Shown here one piece after another: positions 61,277 to 64,000 of a stretch of DNA of 64,000 bases. Location: contig OZ021733.1 of NCBI GenBank assembly GCA_963978545.1, forward strand, positions 35,445,424 to 35,509,423. Reading direction: 5' to 3'. The translations under genes and the position numbers were made by a program. The notes below the pieces were generated by a model, which was not told the DNA's origin, searched no databases, and worked only from the letters and a program-made list of their open reading frames with translations. This DNA is from Linyphia triangularis (lineage: Eukaryota; Arthropoda; Arachnida; Araneae; Linyphiidae). The first letter of the stretch is position 1, and each line of letters opens with the position of its first letter.

Positions 61277-61486
61277 TCACACAACCACAATGCCCATTGT
61301 TTTAGCTTTCCGAATTGCTTCTATAAGAGGCTCCACAGAATAATACGTATAACTTGGTATTAATAAAGAGAATAACAATTTTGATGAAATACGCATATTG
61401 AGTGGCCATGGACTTTCTAAAAATAAGTGTAACCCAACACAGCTAAAAAAAGATAAAATGCAAATATTTAGATAAAACTTGTACAA
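61277..61486 (-). CDS. Weak candidate exon or gene remnant, minus strand
   Basis: The final 25 or so codons of this 69-codon frame (SVEPLIEAIRKAKTMGIVVV, then stop) have a more protein-like composition than neighbouring AT-driven frames. Upstream codons look like chance. It may be a terminal exon or a decayed retrocopy; no family is recognised and no strong acceptor site is visible. Confidence 0.15.
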   Translation of the reverse strand: MYKFYLNICILSFFSCVGLHLFLESPWPLNMRISSKLLFSLLIPSYTYYSVEPLIEAIRKAKTMGIVVV

Positions 61487-61574
61487 ATTTTATCATTTTA
61501 TTATACAAATTACTGTACAGTTTCTGATGCGACAATCAAAACGAATGATGGTGTGAGTTCAGGGCTCCAGTGAT

Positions 61575-61702
61575 TGAGCATTGGACGTCTTAACTGCCTT
61601 CATCTATATACTAAAAGATTGCACGAGAAACTTGCTGCGGGATCATTCGTCGGTCATCAGTCGGCTGAGGAAGTTGTTCAGAAACCCCAAGCCACCTGTA
61701 GA
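61575..61702 (+). CDS. Weak candidate internal exon, plus strand
   Basis: An open stretch reading LTAFIYILKDC, then RLRKLFRNPKPPVE, ends at a donor-like GAAG|GTAAAC at about 61703-61706. CAG- and GAG-type acceptor candidates lie just upstream (about 61558-61575). GC content and codon mix are higher than in the surroundings. No family is recognised, there is no ATG, and no partner exon is evident within the window. Confidence 0.2.
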
Positions 61703-61763
61703 AGGTAAACACAAAGTAAATCACTGTCTTAGAAATTCCATATTAATACCTGTTTTTCTATAG

Positions 61764-64000
61764 TTTGGAACCATAAGGTGCATATGACATCAGAAAAAGT
61801 AGTTAGAAAAAGTAGGTGAGGCGATACCCACACCAATATTGACTATTTCGAATGAGACTTTCTCAAAATATAATTATTTAGAGCCATTTGAATTAAAAAC
61901 TACGGTCATGCGAAAGTCGAAAGTTAGAATTTTTAAGACGTATGAATTAGAGTATCTATAACGTGTTTCTGTGATTTTGATTTTTTTTTATGATTTAAGT
62001 GAAACTGGATTATTTAATTTTTAAATGCAACACACAATCTTATATTCGTATTGAAATCTCTACCAACTATCTTCTAACTACCCAAAACTAACGTAGTTCT
62101 GTTGAGATTTATGGAAGTCTTATATCAGTTGTGTAGCTCTCCCATATTTACGTAGAGGGTTTACTTGTTTTAGGGGATTTTTTTGTAACTTATTTATATT
62201 TCTCCTGTTAAAAATTGTTTTTTTAATTTAAAAAAAATCATATTTTTAATGGAGGGAAATTTAAGACTTAAAAGTAAAGACTGTTTTTCTCTGTTTACTG
62301 TATTGTAAAAATTTTATTGTATTGTATTTCCAAATGAAGTGAAAAAATAGTATGTTCCCTGTTTATGTAAGGTATTATAATGGATACTAAAAAGGAATTT
62401 TCAAATTAAAATCGGGTTGTGCAGTTTTCTAAAATTTGGTTGAAGTATAACCAACAGTTATATAAGAATTCAACAGTTTAATCTTTCAGAAATTATTACT
62501 TCTGAAGATCTAAAATATAGTTCATGCCGACGAAGGATAATATTGCACGTGAAGAAAATTGTACGGGTATGTTGTTTGCTTAAAGTAAGAACGAGTGGAA
62601 TCATTTTGATATTGGACAACTCCAATGAAAATATTTTACTAATAAGCGTTGTACAAACAATTGGTCTCGTTGGTAATAACCGTCGTATAACGATTGGATT
62701 CGGTTACTAATAAGCTTTTCTTGAAAGTTTTGAAGATTGCGATAGAGAAGATATTGTGTTTAAGAAAAAGACGGGGAAACACTTCTAGATTATCAATTTA
62801 ATGTCCAATCGGACTGAGTTCAACTTACAATGGTGTTAGATATAATATAAATATATATATGGTCAAAATAATTATAAAATTATATATTATCAATATAATC
62901 TAGAATACAGAATGAAACGCGTATTTAAAAGCATTTGTGTACTTTTTTTTATTATAAGTTAATATATGATTTCATTGATATGAAACTGCGAATGTTGATT
63001 ATTTTTAAAAATTTTTTTTATAGTTTTTAACTCACCTATCATTTAAGTTGAATTAAACGTTTATTACGTAAAAAAAGTATTTTTATCAATGGCACAAAGA
63101 TTTCACATGACTATAAGCTCTATTTTGCATTGAAAGTGTAATTTAACTGTACACTTTATATTATCTTTTAAAATTCTACTAAAGTAAGCAGCTATAAGTC
63201 GTTCATTAATAAAAGTCATTTAATAGACCTTGAAATTTCGAAGACCTATATTGAACTCTAAATATATCATGAATTTAATGCTTCTTAATTAAAGGACATT
63301 TCTTACAGTTTATACCAGAAAAATACTGAAGGAAATGAGTTATATTAAATTTTTTTACTTATGCGTGAACTTATCAAGTTTTTGGAAGAATGAATAATGT
63401 AACAAAATATTTAAAGTATGTAATAAAAGAAGAAAATATATCACTATATATTGCCAATATTTTTTAAATAAAAGTTTAAAACGTTTTGAATACGTGAAAG
63501 TAAGAACATATAGTGTTTATATAGGCTTAATAGTAATTATTAATATATTTCTGTAATTATTATACGTTTAACTTATGCAGTATATTTTACTAAAGTTTTC
63601 ACCATAATGATTGTCCAGTGAAAATACTGAAGTGGAATTCATGTATTGTTAATTTTGAAAAATACTTTTTTTTACTAATATATATTTTAAAAAATAAATA
63701 CATTCTTATAAAGTTTGATATTCCTGGAAAATAAATTACCTTATTAATAGCATTTACTACATTATTTATAAACCATGATAATGTACAAAGTGGAAAAACT
63801 TTTTTTATTGAACTGCGAATGCAATGAAGTTTTTTATCAAATCAGATTAAAGGATGTATATAAAACCAATGGCCATATTTAATCTTTTTAAGAAATTTTT
63901 TTCTATTGAATCAGAAACATAGAAAAAGGGATTTATATAGATGCTAACAAATAATACTCTTTCTAAAACCATGAGTCTAAAATTTTAGGGGAAAAGCAAT
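61764..64000. other. AT-rich DNA without recognisable gene
   Basis: There is low-complexity A/T sequence to the end of the window. No open frame over 60 codons, no bounded repeat and no RNA gene were recognised. Confidence 0.5.

Overview
This is a strongly AT-rich, repeat-laden stretch of eukaryotic, almost certainly arthropod, nuclear DNA. The arthropod call rests on three things: an I/LOA/R1-type non-LTR retrotransposon with an ORF1 that resembles the arthropod DUF4780 family, tRNA-derived SINEs, and several small inverted-repeat elements of mariner and pogo type. A chelicerate such as a spider is my best guess, but the sequence does not prove it. I recognise no complete host protein-coding gene, rRNA or functional tRNA. 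The window reads as intergenic or long-intron DNA, and nearly all short open frames are chance frames or translations of microsatellites.

Layout. 1-9.6 kb: AT-rich DNA with a motif-rich degenerate repeat (about 2.94-3.84 kb), an (ATT)n array (6.77 kb) and a 166-bp tandem duplication (7.1-7.4 kb). 9.68-10.4 kb: an isolated CpG-rich block that could be a promoter or first exon. 11.0-12.3 kb: two MITE-like elements, the second pogo/Tigger-like, and a 37-A tract. 16.3-19.7 kb: a long block of higher sequence complexity without a convincing gene, a candidate regulatory region. 20.3-24.3 kb: two copies of one tRNA-SINE in opposite orientation, a long (AATTT)n array, a 22-bp-stem hairpin and a mariner-like MITE. 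28.4-29.1 kb and 45.5-46.3 kb: two inverted copies of an unclassified repeat of about 0.7 kb. 30.1-30.35 kb: a GC-rich patch with three CACGTG E-boxes.

The centrepiece is a non-LTR retrotransposon at 32788-38340. It has a 5' UTR, ORF1, ORF2 (APE endonuclease, reverse transcriptase, RNase H, Cys/His motif) and a short 3' UTR with a TCATAAG-type tail. It is flanked by a 13-bp target-site duplication and sits inside the first copy of a 631/630-bp tandem duplication. The second copy, at 38813-39442, preserves the uninterrupted target, so the window contains its own empty-site control. ORF2 is broken only by a 7-bp tandem duplication between the endonuclease and the reverse transcriptase; all catalytic motifs are otherwise present, so the insertion looks young.

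42.1-46.5 kb: two more SINE-like elements, one sharing the tRNA head and the other the 3' tail of the first SINE family, and a (ATGT)n array of about 320 bp with an internal pentamer block. 46.7-48.3 kb: another higher-complexity block. 48.3-64 kb: AT-rich DNA with large self-complementary (AAT)n/(ATT)n arrays, an (AAAT)n array of about 238 bp, one short perfect inverted repeat (54.16 kb) and two weak exon candidates at 61.3-61.7 kb.

No operon-like or novel enzymatic system is visible. The informative biology is the retrotransposon, with its precise insertion record, and the mosaic SINE set.
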